Assembly (NCBI GenBank): GCA_002393555.1
Contig: DGSP01000025.1
Location: 1 to 52,857 of the forward strand
From: Prevotellaceae bacterium UBA4359
GTDB taxonomy: Bacteria; Bacteroidota; Bacteroidia; Bacteroidales; Bacteroidaceae
Length of the DNA stretch: 52,857 nucleotides
Direction: 5' to 3'
Below are positions 31,697-40,093 of this stretch, one piece after another (positions within the stretch are counted from its first letter, which is position 1; every line of letters starts with the position of its first letter). The notes below the pieces were generated by a model. That model was not told where the DNA came from. It did not search any database and saw only the letters and a program-made list of their open reading frames with translations. The position numbers and the translations under genes were made by a program.

Positions 31697-32911
31697 ATGA
31701 AGAATATCATCATTTGGACAAGTGCACTCATCGTGGGTGCAGTGCTCGGCTGGCTGGGAATCGGTTGGCTGAACGGGCTGCTGGGCTTCATCGCCACAGC
31801 CTACACACGACTGTTTCAGTTTGTAGCGGTGCCTACCATCGCTTTGGCTGTCATCACCACGCTCTCCTCATTAGGAGGACAGAAAGAGACAGGACACATC
31901 TTCCTCCACACAATCATTTACACGCTTCTCACCACGGTGGCAGCAGCAGCAGTGGGGTTAGTGCTCTATCTTGCCATCAGTCCCGAAAACTTACCTGCAG
32001 AGACTATCCAAAGCGGACAGGCGGATGTCCCTGAGAATTTGGAAGAGGTAACCTACTATGACCATATCCTCAGTGTCATCCCTAACAACGTGGTGGAACC
32101 ATTTGCCAAGGGCAATGTACTGAGCATCCTGCTCATCAGTGCTGCTGTGGGTTTGGTGCTTGCATTCATCAAGAAGAATGAAAACGTAAAAACCTTGATC
32201 CGTGGCATCTATGGGCTGCAAGAAGTGCTCTATGCCCTCATCCGTGCCCTCATCTGGACACTGCCAGTGGGCATTGTAGCGTTTGCGGCACAACTTTCAG
32301 CAGAAATATCAACAGGAGTAGTGGTTGGCTCGTTGGGCAAGTATGTGGCAGTCATCTTGGGCGGTAATCTCATTCAATTCTTCGTGGTACTCCCCCTTTT
32401 CTTGTTGGCAAGAGGTCTCAATCCTTGGAAGGTCTTCAAGGCGATGTCACCCGCCGTATTGATGGCACTCTTCACGAAGAGTAGCGCTGCCACCCTACCT
32501 GTCACCATGCAGTCGGCTGAAACACGGCTGAAGGCGCGACCCGAAGTGGCAAGGTTCGTGCTGCCCATCTGCACCACCATCAACATGAACGGTTGTGCAG
32601 CCTTCATCCTCGTCACCTCACTCTATGTGATGCAGAACGGTGGTATGGCACTTGACATTCCGACAATGCTCCTGTGGCTACTCATCGCTGTTGTCTCTGC
32701 CATCGGGAATGCGGGGGTGCCGATGGGGTGCTATTTTCTCACTCTTTCGCTCATGGCTGGTGTGGGTGCTCCCGTGGGCATCATGGGCATCATCCTCCCC
32801 CTCTACACCATCATCGACATGGTGGAGACGGCGGAAAACGTGTGGAGCGACTCGTGCGTATGTGCTATGGTGGATAAGGGGACTCAGTCTCGCTTGTCTA
32901 TGATTTCGTAA
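31697..32911 (+). CDS. Dicarboxylate/amino acid:cation symporter (DAACS family)
   Basis: A 404-residue inner-membrane symporter. The serine-rich segment LFTKSSAATLPVT and the helix motif TTINMNGCAAFI (variant of the family's NMDGT) are visible, with about eight membrane helices. Family members move glutamate, aspartate, C4-dicarboxylates, serine/threonine or cystine (TcyP). Beside cysteine desulfidase and sulfur genes, cystine is an attractive substrate, but nothing in the sequence settles it. It follows the TonB receptor by 30 bases, so it probably belongs to the same transcript. Its 3' end overlaps the convergent LolA-like gene by 28 bases. Confidence 0.87.
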   Translation: MKNIIIWTSALIVGAVLGWLGIGWLNGLLGFIATAYTRLFQFVAVPTIALAVITTLSSLGGQKETGHIFLHTIIYTLLTTVAAAAVGLVLYLAISPENLPAETIQSGQADVPENLEEVTYYDHILSVIPNNVVEPFAKGNVLSILLISAAVGLVLAFIKKNENVKTLIRGIYGLQEVLYALIRALIWTLPVGIVAFAAQLSAEISTGVVVGSLGKYVAVILGGNLIQFFVVLPLFLLARGLNPWKVFKAMSPAVLMALFTKSSAATLPVTMQSAETRLKARPEVARFVLPICTTINMNGCAAFILVTSLYVMQNGGMALDIPTMLLWLLIAVVSAIGNAGVPMGCYFLTLSLMAGVGAPVGIMGIILPLYTIIDMVETAENVWSDSCVCAMVDKGTQSRLSMIS

Positions 32912-33507
32912 TCCTTATACAGATGACGAGGGAAGGTGAAGGTGTCGTCGGAGATGCCGCCCGACTTGAAGTCGGACACCTCGACGTTGGCCCACACGAA
33001 GGCCACCTTGATGCGCAACTGGAGCGGGTTGTGCGTCTTCTTGTCGAGCAAGGCACGTATCTCCTTCATGCCTTTCACCCCTGCCCCTTTCTTCGCCTTC
33101 AGCGTGATGAGGTAGCCTCGCGGGTCTGCGACGATGTTGTAGGTGTAATTGTTGGGTTCGAGTTTGAAGGTGTCGCCGAAGCGGCTCTGCTTGGGCGAGT
33201 TGGCATGGTAGATTTCCACCTCTTTCCTGTCGCCCTTGATAACGTAGGCCACCTCGCCATCGTTCCAGGCCCTGCTGTTCTTGGAGAGATACTTGCTCTT
33301 CTTCCCCTTATACCAGATGGTGCCTTCGGTCTTGTAGAGGCTGGCGATGTTCACGTTGTAGTGCATCGTTGAGCCTTGTGGCCCCGTAATCTTCTGCAGC
33401 ACCTCCTCAAACATCTTGCGCGCCTGACGTGAATTGGCGTTATCTTGTGCTTGCACACCAATGACCGACAGCAGTGCCATCAGCCAGAGAATCAGTCTTT
33501 TTTCCAT
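32884..33507 (-). CDS. LolA-like outer-membrane lipoprotein carrier
   Basis: This 207-residue periplasmic protein should escort lipoproteins to the outer membrane. A signal peptide (LILWLMALLSVIGVQAQ) is followed by the LolA-like beta-sheet sequence, with landmarks EGTIWYKGKKSKY, TYNIVADPRGYLITLKAKK and a C-terminal FTFPRHLYKDYEIID. ATG 33507 was chosen because it starts the signal peptide; the few codons upstream are AT-rich repeat sequence. It converges on the symporter gene. Family assignment is by overall pattern and is moderately sure. Confidence 0.75.
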   Translation of the reverse strand: MEKRLILWLMALLSVIGVQAQDNANSRQARKMFEEVLQKITGPQGSTMHYNVNIASLYKTEGTIWYKGKKSKYLSKNSRAWNDGEVAYVIKGDRKEVEIYHANSPKQSRFGDTFKLEPNNYTYNIVADPRGYLITLKAKKGAGVKGMKEIRALLDKKTHNPLQLRIKVAFVWANVEVSDFKSGGISDDTFTFPRHLYKDYEIIDKRD

Positions 33508-33588
33508 TGACACCTGTTGAGAATTAACAATTAACAATTAACAATGAATAATTAACAATGAACAATTTCTGAAGAGAGAGAAAGAGAA

Positions 33589-33617
33589 AGCCTCTGCAAA
33601 TTCTGTTTACAGAGGCT
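33589..33617 (-). terminator. Terminator of tRNA-Leu
   Basis: GCCTCTG and CAGAGGC pair around an AT-rich loop just downstream of the tRNA on the minus strand, followed by TTTCTCTTT. Confidence 0.7.
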
Positions 33618-33630
33618 CTCAACCAGTAGG

Positions 33631-33712
33631 TACCCCGAGCCGGGATCGAACCGGCACGAATTGCTTCATTGGTGTTTGAGACCAACGCGTCTACCAATTC
33701 CGCCATCGGGGC
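33631..33712 (-). tRNA. tRNA-Leu (anticodon CAA)
   Basis: The minus strand folds as a tRNA with acceptor arms GCCCCGA/TCGGGGT, D-loop AATTGGTAGACGC, anticodon stem TTGGT/ACCAA with loop CTCAAAC (anticodon CAA), a variable arm, and the T-loop GGTTCGATCCC. It reads UUG codons. The terminal CCA is not encoded. A TACCTTTG box lies upstream at about 33730-33737 on the same strand. Confidence 0.96.
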
Positions 33713-33784
33713 TTTTGCTATTGCGGGTGCAAAGGTAGGGGATTTTTTTCATTCAACAAAATAATTTAAGCGAAAAGTTTTCAG

Positions 33785-33916
33785 GAATGAGGAATTAGGA
33801 GTTAGGAATTAGGAATTGCCATGCGGCATGTACCTAATGAGGAAACTAACTGGATGGCCAATTCCTAATTCCTAATTCCTCATTCCTCACTCCTCATTCC
33901 TAATTTCTAATTCTTA
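33785..33916. repeat. AT-rich palindromic repeat (AATTAGGAATTAG type)
   Basis: Tandem GGAATTAGGA motifs are mirrored by CCTAATTCCTAATTCCTC motifs around the core GCCATGCGGCATGTACC. Its right end runs into the last codons of proC. The related copy is 9202-9299. A short AATTAACAATTAACAAT run at 33521-33571 is a further, different AT-rich repeat. Confidence 0.85.
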
Positions 33917-34692
33917 CAAAGTCCCGCCTTGAGCGAACGGATGACCGCCGAGTTGAAACCGGCATGGTCGAGTTCATTGAGTCCCTTGATGGTCACGCCG
34001 CCAGGAGTAGTGACCTTGTCAATGGCCTCTTCGGGATGCCAGCCTGTGGCTTTGAGCAGGGACACGGCACCCTGCATGGTCTGGAGAGCGATTTGCTTGG
34101 CCTGCTGGGGATAGAAGCCCATCTCGCAGCCGCCTTCCATCTGGGCGCGGATGTAGCGCATCACGTAGGCTATGCCGCAGGAGGCCATCATCATGCCGGG
34201 ACCCACAAGGTTCTCGCCCACGACGAGGGTGTCGCCATCGATGGCATAGAGGTTTTCCACCGTCTTCAGGCTCTCCTCGGTGGCTGTCGGAGCCTTGGCG
34301 ATGAAACTCATGCTGGCACCAAACTCGGCGGCGATGTTGGGAATAACATAGAAGAACTGACCTTCCTCACCCAACTCCTCTGCCAGCATGCCTGTGGTGA
34401 AGTTGGCTGCATCAGACACGACTATCTGCTTCTCAAGGTTAAGCACATGCTTCACCTCTGCCAACACCATCTTCATGAGCCAAGGTTTCACAACGAGCAC
34501 TATAATGTCGGCATCCTTCACTGCCTCCACATTGTCGGTTGTGACGTTGAGTGCAGGGTATTCCTTCTTGAACTGGGCAAGAAGTGCCTCATTCTTGTCT
34601 GCAACCGTGATGTTGCCAATCTTTCCGCTTTTTGCCCATCCTTTGATGAGCGCGCCGCCCATATTGCCAGCGCCAATGACTGTAAGTTTCAT
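33907..34692 (-). CDS. proC: Pyrroline-5-carboxylate reductase
   Basis: A 261-residue enzyme making the last step of proline synthesis, reduction of pyrroline-5-carboxylate with NAD(P)H. The Rossmann motif GAGNMGGALI is at residues 7-16, VLVVKPWLM near 65-75 and the C-terminal signature TTPGGVTIKGLNELDHAGF near 226-245. The ATG at 34692 gives the family's usual MKLTVIGAGNMG start. It is divergent from the PorT-like gene, with a shared palindromic promoter region between them. Confidence 0.95.
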   Translation of the reverse strand: MKLTVIGAGNMGGALIKGWAKSGKIGNITVADKNEALLAQFKKEYPALNVTTDNVEAVKDADIIVLVVKPWLMKMVLAEVKHVLNLEKQIVVSDAANFTTGMLAEELGEEGQFFYVIPNIAAEFGASMSFIAKAPTATEESLKTVENLYAIDGDTLVVGENLVGPGMMMASCGIAYVMRYIRAQMEGGCEMGFYPQQAKQIALQTMQGAVSLLKATGWHPEEAIDKVTTPGGVTIKGLNELDHAGFNSAVIRSLKAGLCKN

Positions 34693-34719
34693 AAATTTTA
34701 TGATTTATTGATTTTTATG

Positions 34720-34741
34720 CGTAACTTTGCACAAAGTTACG
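34720..34741. promoter_or_regulatory. Palindromic bidirectional promoter between proC and the PorT-like gene
   Basis: CGTAACTTTG and CAAAGTTACG face each other, so a TAACTTTG box can be read on both strands. Both divergent genes start on either side. Such a palindrome could let the two promoters exclude one another. Confidence 0.6.
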
Positions 34742-34867
34742 ATGAAGCGAGCGAAAAATCAAATTTATTTGAGTTTTTCCGAGCAAAAGTAACTTGCACG
34801 AAGCGAAAGTTGCGGGATATGGCGGTTCTGACATAATAAATCGGCACTTTTCTCGTTTTAGTAAGAG

Positions 34868-35596
34868 ATGAAAACTACACATTATTATATAATAGGAGTT
34901 CTCGGAGCATTGCTGATGCTTCTTCCCTGCCCTGCCAGTTTGGTGCATGCGCAGACACGAAAGGTGATGAATCGCCCCTATATCGACCAGAGGCTGTTCC
35001 ACTACGGTTTCTTGGCGGGGATGCACCTGCAGGACATCGAACTGGAGCAGAACGGATTCAGCGACGAGGCGGGCAACCAGTGGTGGGCCGAGACACCCAA
35101 CTATGAGCCGGGATTCTCGGTGGGCATCTTGGGCGAGTTCTACCTGACGAAGAACCTCGCCCTGCGCATCATCCCCACCCTGCACTTCGGCACGAAGAAC
35201 CTCACCTTCCGCAACGAACTGGACAAATCGACCCAGCACCAAACCATCAAATCGACCTATGTGACCATCCCGGTTGACGTGAAGTTTGCAGCCGAACGTT
35301 TCAATAACTACCGGCCCTACATCATGGCTGGCATCACGCCTGCCCTTGACCTCACCGTGAAGAAGCACAAGCAATACCTGCTCCGGCAGACCGACCTCTA
35401 TCTGGAAGCGGGCATCGGCTGTGACTTCTACCTGCCTTTCTTCAAGTTCATTCCCGAAGTGAAGTTCATGTACGGGCTTTCCAATGTCTTCAACAAGAAC
35501 CGCTCCGACATCACCGAAGAGGCCGACCTCATCTTTACGCAGTCGGTCAACAAGGCCAGAAGCAAGATGATTGTCATCACGTTTTATTTTGAATAA
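34868..35596 (+). CDS. PorT-family outer-membrane beta-barrel protein
   Basis: A 242-residue exported protein with signal peptide (VLGALLMLLPCPASLVHAQ) and a small beta-barrel pattern: FHYGFLAGMHLQDIEL, PGFSVGILGEFYLTKNLALR, YVTIPVDVKFAAERFNNYRP and the terminal ITFYFE. These match PorT, an accessory protein of the type IX secretion system. It precedes a family 2 glycosyltransferase by two bases, so both are likely on one transcript. Other type IX genes are not in the window, and an unrelated porin role is possible. Confidence 0.82.
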   Translation: MKTTHYYIIGVLGALLMLLPCPASLVHAQTRKVMNRPYIDQRLFHYGFLAGMHLQDIELEQNGFSDEAGNQWWAETPNYEPGFSVGILGEFYLTKNLALRIIPTLHFGTKNLTFRNELDKSTQHQTIKSTYVTIPVDVKFAAERFNNYRPYIMAGITPALDLTVKKHKQYLLRQTDLYLEAGIGCDFYLPFFKFIPEVKFMYGLSNVFNKNRSDITEEADLIFTQSVNKARSKMIVITFYFE

Positions 35597-35598
35597 GG

Positions 35599-36666
35599 AT
35601 GAAGTATTCTGTCATCATACCCGTCTATAACCGTCCCGACGAAGTGGATGAACTGCTCGAAAGCCTGACCCGACAGACGGTCAAGGACTTCGAGGTGGTG
35701 GTGGTGGAAGACGGGTCAAGTGTGCCTTGCAAGGAGGTCGTCGAAAAATACACCGACCTACTCACCCTCCAATACCTCACCAAGAAGAACGGAGGACCTG
35801 GCCCTGCCCGCAACTATGGCGTTGAACACTCAAAGGGTGAGTATGTGATTATCCTCGACAGCGACTGTGTGCTGCCCGAAGGCTATCTGGCTGCCATTGA
35901 GAAAGAGTTGGCTGAAAACCCTTGCGATGCCTTCGGAGGTCCCGATGCTGCCCATGAGTCGTTCTCCTCGGTGCAGAAGGCCATCTCCTACAGCATGACC
36001 TCCTTCTTCACCACGGGCGGCATTCGCGGGGGCAAAAAGAAGGGGGCGATGGACAAGTTCTATCCACGCTCGTTCAACATGGGCATGCGCCGCGAGGTGT
36101 ATCTCAAACTGCATGGATTCAGCAAGATGCGCTTCGGCGAGGACATCGATTTCAGCTATCGGATTGTGGAAGCTGGCTACACCTCAAGGCTCTTCCCCGA
36201 GGCTTGGGTTTGGCACAAGAGACGGACGGACATGGACAAGTTTTTCAAGCAGGTGTTCAACTCTGGCATCGCCCGCATCAACCTGACCAAGCGGCATCCA
36301 GGCACCCTGAAACTGGTGCATCTGCTGCCGATGGTCTTCACCCTCGGTGTGCTGCTGCTCATTACAGGAGCCGTATTCTTCCGCCTGTGGGACTACTACA
36401 ACCAAACTGCCACAGGACTGCTCTTGCCCAATGGCGGCTTCATCCCAGCCTATGCACTTTGCCTCCTGCCCATCGCTCTCTATATGCTGCTCATCTTCGT
36501 TGATTCCAGCATCAAGAACAAGAGCGTGGTGATTGGCTTCCTCAGTGTCGAGGCGGCCTTTGTGCAGTTGATGGGCTACGGATTCGGTTTCCTCAAGGCT
36601 TGGTGGTTGCGCTGTGTGCAGGGGAAAGACGAGTTTACAGCATTTGAAAAGAACTTCTATGACTAA
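35599..36666 (+). CDS. Family 2 glycosyltransferase with C-terminal membrane segments
   Basis: A 355-residue GT-A enzyme that would transfer a sugar from a nucleotide-sugar donor to an envelope glycan. It begins SVIIPVYNRPDEVDELLESL, with the metal-binding DSD in IILDSDCVLP near 92 and GEDIDFSYRIVEAG near 180. Two membrane helices follow near 240-260 and 275-295, so it acts at the inner membrane. The donor and acceptor are unknown. Neighbours (PorT-like upstream, radC downstream) do not indicate a polysaccharide locus. Confidence 0.9.
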   Translation: MKYSVIIPVYNRPDEVDELLESLTRQTVKDFEVVVVEDGSSVPCKEVVEKYTDLLTLQYLTKKNGGPGPARNYGVEHSKGEYVIILDSDCVLPEGYLAAIEKELAENPCDAFGGPDAAHESFSSVQKAISYSMTSFFTTGGIRGGKKKGAMDKFYPRSFNMGMRREVYLKLHGFSKMRFGEDIDFSYRIVEAGYTSRLFPEAWVWHKRRTDMDKFFKQVFNSGIARINLTKRHPGTLKLVHLLPMVFTLGVLLLITGAVFFRLWDYYNQTATGLLLPNGGFIPAYALCLLPIALYMLLIFVDSSIKNKSVVIGFLSVEAAFVQLMGYGFGFLKAWWLRCVQGKDEFTAFEKNFYD

Positions 36667-36681
36667 GAGAGAGAAAGCCGC

Positions 36682-37437
36682 ATGATTAGGAAAGATTTTC
36701 AGCCATTCAATGAGGAGCCAGTACAGAAGGTGAGAGAGGAGGTGGAAGAAACCTCCTACACATCCATCAAGCATTGGGCTGAAGAAGACCGCCCTCGCGA
36801 GAAACTCATGGCAAAAGGAGCGGAAGCACTCACCAATGCCGAACTGCTCGCCATCCTCATCGGAGGTGGCACCACCAAGAAGTCGGCGGTGGAACTGATG
36901 CAGGAAGTGCTCCACGATTGTGGCGACACCCTCAGAGGACTCAACCACATGACCCTTCAGGACCTGCTACGCTACAACGGCATTGGCGAAGCCAAAGCAC
37001 TTACCATCATCGCTGCCGCCGAGATAGGTAAACGCCGCATGATGGAAGACAGCCGACAAATACCCCAGATGCGTACAGGAGCCGATGTGCTCAAGTTCAT
37101 GTCGCCCATCATCCAAGACCTCAACCATGAGGAAAGTTGGGCGATGCTGCTCAACAACAATGCACGAATCCTCCATCTGTCTCACCTCAGCACGGGTGGA
37201 TTGGCAGAAACCACGGTTGATGTCAGGATGCTACTCAAGGAGGCACTGCTTCACGATGCCACCTGTTTCATCCTCGTTCACAACCACCCCAGCGGCAATA
37301 TGCGTCCCAGCCGCTACGATGAGGAACTGACCCAACGCCTCAATCGGGCTGCTCAGGCCATCAACCTGCGAATGATAGACCACGTCATCGTTACGGAAGG
37401 AGAATACTACAGTTTCTCCGAAAACGGAAAGATATAG
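36682..37437 (+). CDS. radC: RadC family JAMM protein
   Basis: A 251-residue RadC protein. The N-terminal helix-hairpin-helix region (LLRYNGIGEAKALTIIAAAEI) is followed by the JAMM metal site HNHPSGNMRPSRYDEEL near 210-226. RadC was long described as a DNA repair protein, but its biochemical role remains unsettled. ATG 36682 gives a slightly long but normal N-terminus containing the family's REKLMAKGAEALTNAELLAIL. It lies 15 bases after the glycosyltransferase gene. A low-complexity GTTTAGAGTTTAGGG repeat follows at 37440-37475. Confidence 0.93.
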   Translation: MIRKDFQPFNEEPVQKVREEVEETSYTSIKHWAEEDRPREKLMAKGAEALTNAELLAILIGGGTTKKSAVELMQEVLHDCGDTLRGLNHMTLQDLLRYNGIGEAKALTIIAAAEIGKRRMMEDSRQIPQMRTGADVLKFMSPIIQDLNHEESWAMLLNNNARILHLSHLSTGGLAETTVDVRMLLKEALLHDATCFILVHNHPSGNMRPSRYDEELTQRLNRAAQAINLRMIDHVIVTEGEYYSFSENGKI

Positions 37438-37481
37438 TTGAGGGTTTAGAGTTTAGGGTTTAGAGTTTAGAGATTAAAGAT

Positions 37482-37883
37482 ATGACAAAATACGAAGTAG
37501 AAGAAAAGACCGTTGAATACCTGAAGACGGTGTTCGACCCCGAGATTCCCGTCAATGTGTGGGATCTCGGCATGATATATAAAATAGATGTGACCCCCCA
37601 CATAGCCCCCTCCGACTCCCCCAAGGGGGAGGGAAACCGTCCGGATGGCAACACCTCCCCCTTGGGGGAGGATGGGAAGGGGCTTGAGGGCTTTGACATC
37701 GACATCGACATGACCTTCACAGCCCCCAACTGCCCTGCTGCTGACTTCATCCTTGAAGACATCCAGCAGAAACTCGAAGGCATCCCTGCCGTGAAAACCG
37801 TGAACGTGAACGTGGTCTTCGAGCCAGAGTGGAACAAAGACATGATGAGCGAAGAAGCCAAACTCGACTTAGGATTTATGTAA
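37482..37883 (+). CDS. MIP18/DUF59-family Fe-S assembly factor with translated repeat
   Basis: A 133-residue protein of the SufT/PaaD-like DUF59 family that helps mature Fe-S proteins. Conserved parts are VFDPEIPVNVWDLGMIYKID at 17-36 and FTAPNCPAADFILEDIQ near 86-102 with the key cysteine. Between them residues about 41-68 (SDSPKGEGNRPDGNTSPLGE) come from a family A repeat at 37604-37685, which splits the beta-hairpin that normally joins the two. Without it the protein would have the usual length of about 105 residues. The frame stays open, so a functional loop insertion is likely. Confidence 0.9.
   Translation: MTKYEVEEKTVEYLKTVFDPEIPVNVWDLGMIYKIDVTPHIAPSDSPKGEGNRPDGNTSPLGEDGKGLEGFDIDIDMTFTAPNCPAADFILEDIQQKLEGIPAVKTVNVNVVFEPEWNKDMMSEEAKLDLGFM
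37604..37685. repeat. Family A palindromic repeat inside the DUF59 gene
   Basis: AGCCCCCTCCGACTCCCCCA at the left and GGAGGATGGGAAGGGGCTT at the right frame the core CCGTCCGGATGGCAAC. It is translated in the same frame as the TonB receptor copy. Confidence 0.9.
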
Positions 37884-38044
37884 GCCCCCCTCGTTCCCCC
37901 CAAGGGGGGATGAACCGTCCGGATGGCAACCCCTCCCCCTTGGGGGAGTCGGAGGGGGCTTGGATTCGAGGTCTAATTACAAAATATAATGCCCAACACC
38001 CCGAATGGCGTTCCTCCCCTATGGGGGAGGTTAGAAGGGGGCTA
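37883..38044. repeat. Family A repeats between the DUF59 and lpxH genes
   Basis: A full copy (37883-37961) starts at the DUF59 stop codon. After about 30 bases an isolated right arm (37991-38044, CCCAACACCCCGAATGGCG, then CCTCCCCTATGGGGGAGG) ends three bases before the lpxH start. Both keep the family A open frame, so an artificial upstream extension of lpxH is possible on paper. Confidence 0.88.
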
Positions 38045-38047
38045 AAT

Positions 38048-38905
38048 ATGAAGAATATCTACTTTATCAGCGATGCCCATTTGGGCAGCCGTGCCATCGA
38101 GCACCGACGCACACAGGAACGACGTCTCGTCAACTTTCTTGATAAAATCAAGGAAAAGGCTGAGGCTGTCTATATGCTGGGCGACATGTTCGACTTCTGG
38201 TTCGAATATCAGGAGGTGGTGCCTAAGGGCTATACACGCTTTCTTGGCAAAATCAGCGAACTGACTGATTTAGGCGTGGAGGTGCATTACTTCACAGGCA
38301 ATCATGACATGTGGATGGGTGATTACCTGGAGAAAGAGTGCGGCGTCATTCTTCATCGTCAACCCTGCACCCTCGACATACGAGGAAAGATATTCTATCT
38401 CGCTCATGGCGATGGTCTCTACGAGGAGGGCAAATCCACGCACTTCATGTTCTGGTGCTTCCGCAACAAGACCTTGCAAAAGATGGCACGATGGATTCAT
38501 CCCCATTGGTTCATGAACTTCGGGCTTAATTGGGCAAAACACTCTCGCATGAAACGTGCGAATGGCAGCCTTCTGCCAGACGAGGACGGACGCGTGATGA
38601 CCAAAGACGGCTTCATGAACGACACCAAACTGGTAGGCTACGAAAGTGCCCCCACCAACGGCGAAACACCCTATCGCGGCGAAGACAAGGAGGGTCTTGT
38701 CCTCTTTGCCAAAGACTACCTCAAGACCCATCCCGAAGTCAACTACTTCATCTTCGGCCATCGCCACATCGAACTCGACCTCATGCTCAGCCGCGAGACC
38801 CGTCTCCTCATCCTCGGCGAGTGGATCACCCTCTTCACCTATGCCGTCTGGGATGGCGAACACCTCTTCATGGACAACTTCATCGAAGGGGAGACGGAAC
38901 TGTAA
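38048..38905 (+). CDS. lpxH: UDP-2,3-diacylglucosamine diphosphatase (LpxH-type metallophosphoesterase)
   Basis: A 285-residue enzyme that cleaves UDP-diacylglucosamine to lipid X in lipid A synthesis. The metal ligands are visible in SDAHLG, GDMFDFW, GNHDMW, HGDG and FGHRHIE. ATG 38048 (MKNIYFISDAHLGS) was chosen because the family starts there; codons further upstream are family A repeat. Its last 58 bases before the stop are duplicated exactly at 42952-43009, which marks an insertion of about 4 kb at its 3' end. The gene itself is intact. Confidence 0.9.
   Translation: MKNIYFISDAHLGSRAIEHRRTQERRLVNFLDKIKEKAEAVYMLGDMFDFWFEYQEVVPKGYTRFLGKISELTDLGVEVHYFTGNHDMWMGDYLEKECGVILHRQPCTLDIRGKIFYLAHGDGLYEEGKSTHFMFWCFRNKTLQKMARWIHPHWFMNFGLNWAKHSRMKRANGSLLPDEDGRVMTKDGFMNDTKLVGYESAPTNGETPYRGEDKEGLVLFAKDYLKTHPEVNYFIFGHRHIELDLMLSRETRLLILGEWITLFTYAVWDGEHLFMDNFIEGETEL
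38846..38903 (+). repeat. 58-bp direct repeat, left copy (3' end of lpxH)
   Basis: Starts GTCTGGGATGGCGAACACCT and ends GAGACGGAACTGT. Identical to 42952-43009. The left copy completes the intact gene with TAA, while the right copy would end in TGA. The layout fits attL/attR of an element that enters at a gene's 3' end. Confidence 0.9.
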
Positions 38906-38910
38906 ACCAC

Positions 38911-38956
38911 AAAAAGATGCCCTGCAAGGTTTTCTTTCCTTGCAGGGCATCTTTTT
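38911..38956 (+). terminator. Terminator after lpxH
   Basis: A perfect stem of about 17 to 19 bases (AAAAAGATGCCCTGCAAGG with its complement at 38938-38956) ends in a T-run. Confidence 0.88.
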
Positions 38957-39010
38957 CATACACAATGTTAGAACACATACGCTGTTGTCACAAGTGTGAC
39001 CTGCGAGAGA

Positions 39011-39445
39011 TTACTCTCCGTCACCACCATCAGGATTCTCGCCCTCCGGTTCTTTCTCAGAAACCGCCTTGTCCTCCATGAGGTCGAGGCTGCCCAGCAT
39101 ATCGCGGAAGGCTGCGCCAGGATAGAACTGGATTTTCTTCACCTTCAGCGTGTCCAGAGTAGTCTCCTTCAGAGAACGTGCCACCTTCGAGTTGAAAGTA
39201 GGCTTGAACGTTCCGAACGAGCCGAGTTGTACGGCGTGACCGAGGCTGAGCACAAAAGTCATTCGGTTCACAAGAGCCTCCACGACTGCGGCAGTCTGGG
39301 TGGCAGTCACACCCACCACTTCCACTTCCGACAGCAACTGTTTGTAGCCGAGTGGAGGAAAGGTGAGTTGGCGCATCTTGTACACTTCGGGCTTCTCCTC
39401 ACGGTAGGTGAGTTTCATCTTGGCTTTACGATAAGTAAGTCCCAT
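39011..39445 (-). CDS. HU-family DNA-binding protein with acidic tail
   Basis: A 144-residue HU/IHF-like protein of the longer Bacteroidetes type. The histone-like domain is seen in VTATQTAAVVEALVNRMTFV, SLGHAVQLGSFGTFKPTF and KKIQFYPGAAFRDML. The last about 20 residues are acidic (EKEPEGENPDGGDGE). Such HU variants are common on mobile elements in this phylum and may shape DNA for recombination or silencing. It lies inside the segment bounded by 58-bp repeats and follows the 39485 gene on the same strand. Confidence 0.85.
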   Translation of the reverse strand: MGLTYRKAKMKLTYREEKPEVYKMRQLTFPPLGYKQLLSEVEVVGVTATQTAAVVEALVNRMTFVLSLGHAVQLGSFGTFKPTFNSKVARSLKETTLDTLKVKKIQFYPGAAFRDMLGSLDLMEDKAVSEKEPEGENPDGGDGE

Positions 39446-39484
39446 TGCTTGGTTCTCCTTTCTTTTTTTGAGTTAATACTTGGG

Positions 39485-39997
39485 TTAATTATCACTTATT
39501 TTTTCCATGGAAATTTCTTCTTTTTCCGACATTTGCCGCCAGTATTCGTCTTCAGTCTGGATGTCCTCGTCCGTTACGGTGAGTGTCACGTTCTGTCCGA
39601 AAGTCTGATATACATAGCGAGTCAGCAGTTCGAATGTCTCACGACTTGCCGTCAGGCCACGCATCATCGGGTCGGGGTTGCCATCACTTCTTCCAATAAC
39701 GATGACGTTTTTCCCCGAGTCGTTCTGCATTTCCCAACCAATCGCCACATCACTGTGGAATGGCATGCGTTGCGTACGCAGGGTCATAAGACCATACTTT
39801 GTACAACGTCCCTTCATCTTGTAGATTCCGCAGGGAATGCAGAAGCGTGTGCTTCCGGCAAACTTCTCCGTGTAACTTTTGTAAGCCAATTCCCTTGCCT
39901 CGCACTCCAGCACCAGTTCACCATCCACCAATACTGCCAGATTGCTCTTTGTGACGGTCTTGCCGCCAAAATACCTTTTCAATAATAATTCCATCAT
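39485..39997 (-). CDS. Hypothetical protein, possible DUF5675-like
   Basis: A 170-residue soluble protein. The N-terminal LLLKRYFGGKTVTKSNLAVL, VDGELVLECEARE, TRFCIPCGIYKMKGRC and the IGWEMQNDSGKNVIVIG segments recall the DUF5675 family found on phages and mobile elements, but the resemblance is from memory and partial. The C-terminal half is unrecognised. It has its own TAACTTTG promoter (40045-40038 on the minus strand) and is probably co-transcribed with the HU gene. The protein has two cysteines (CIPC) but no clear catalytic motif. Part of the accessory segment. Confidence 0.6.
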   Translation of the reverse strand: MMELLLKRYFGGKTVTKSNLAVLVDGELVLECEARELAYKSYTEKFAGSTRFCIPCGIYKMKGRCTKYGLMTLRTQRMPFHSDVAIGWEMQNDSGKNVIVIGRSDGNPDPMMRGLTASRETFELLTRYVYQTFGQNVTLTVTDEDIQTEDEYWRQMSEKEEISMEKISDN

Positions 39998-40037
39998 AAC
40001 TTTACTTTTTTGAGGTTGTTTGTCAATGTTGACGATG

Positions 40038-40083
40038 CAAAGTTATGGACATCAAAAATCCCCTGCAAACGCATTGTTGCAGG
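40038..40083 (-). terminator. Terminator of the 422-residue gene and promoter of the next gene
   Basis: CCCCTGCAA (40057-40065) pairs with TTGCAGGGG (40074-40082); read on the minus strand it is followed by ATTTTTGAT. Just beyond, CAAAGTTA at 40038-40045 is a TAACTTTG box for the 39485 gene. Confidence 0.65.
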
Positions 40084-40093
40084 GGGCACGAAA

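Noticed and set aside
37829..38905. Upstream start for lpxH giving 358 residues
   Set aside because: The extra 73 residues are family A repeat and overlap the DUF59 gene; the family start is ATG 38048.
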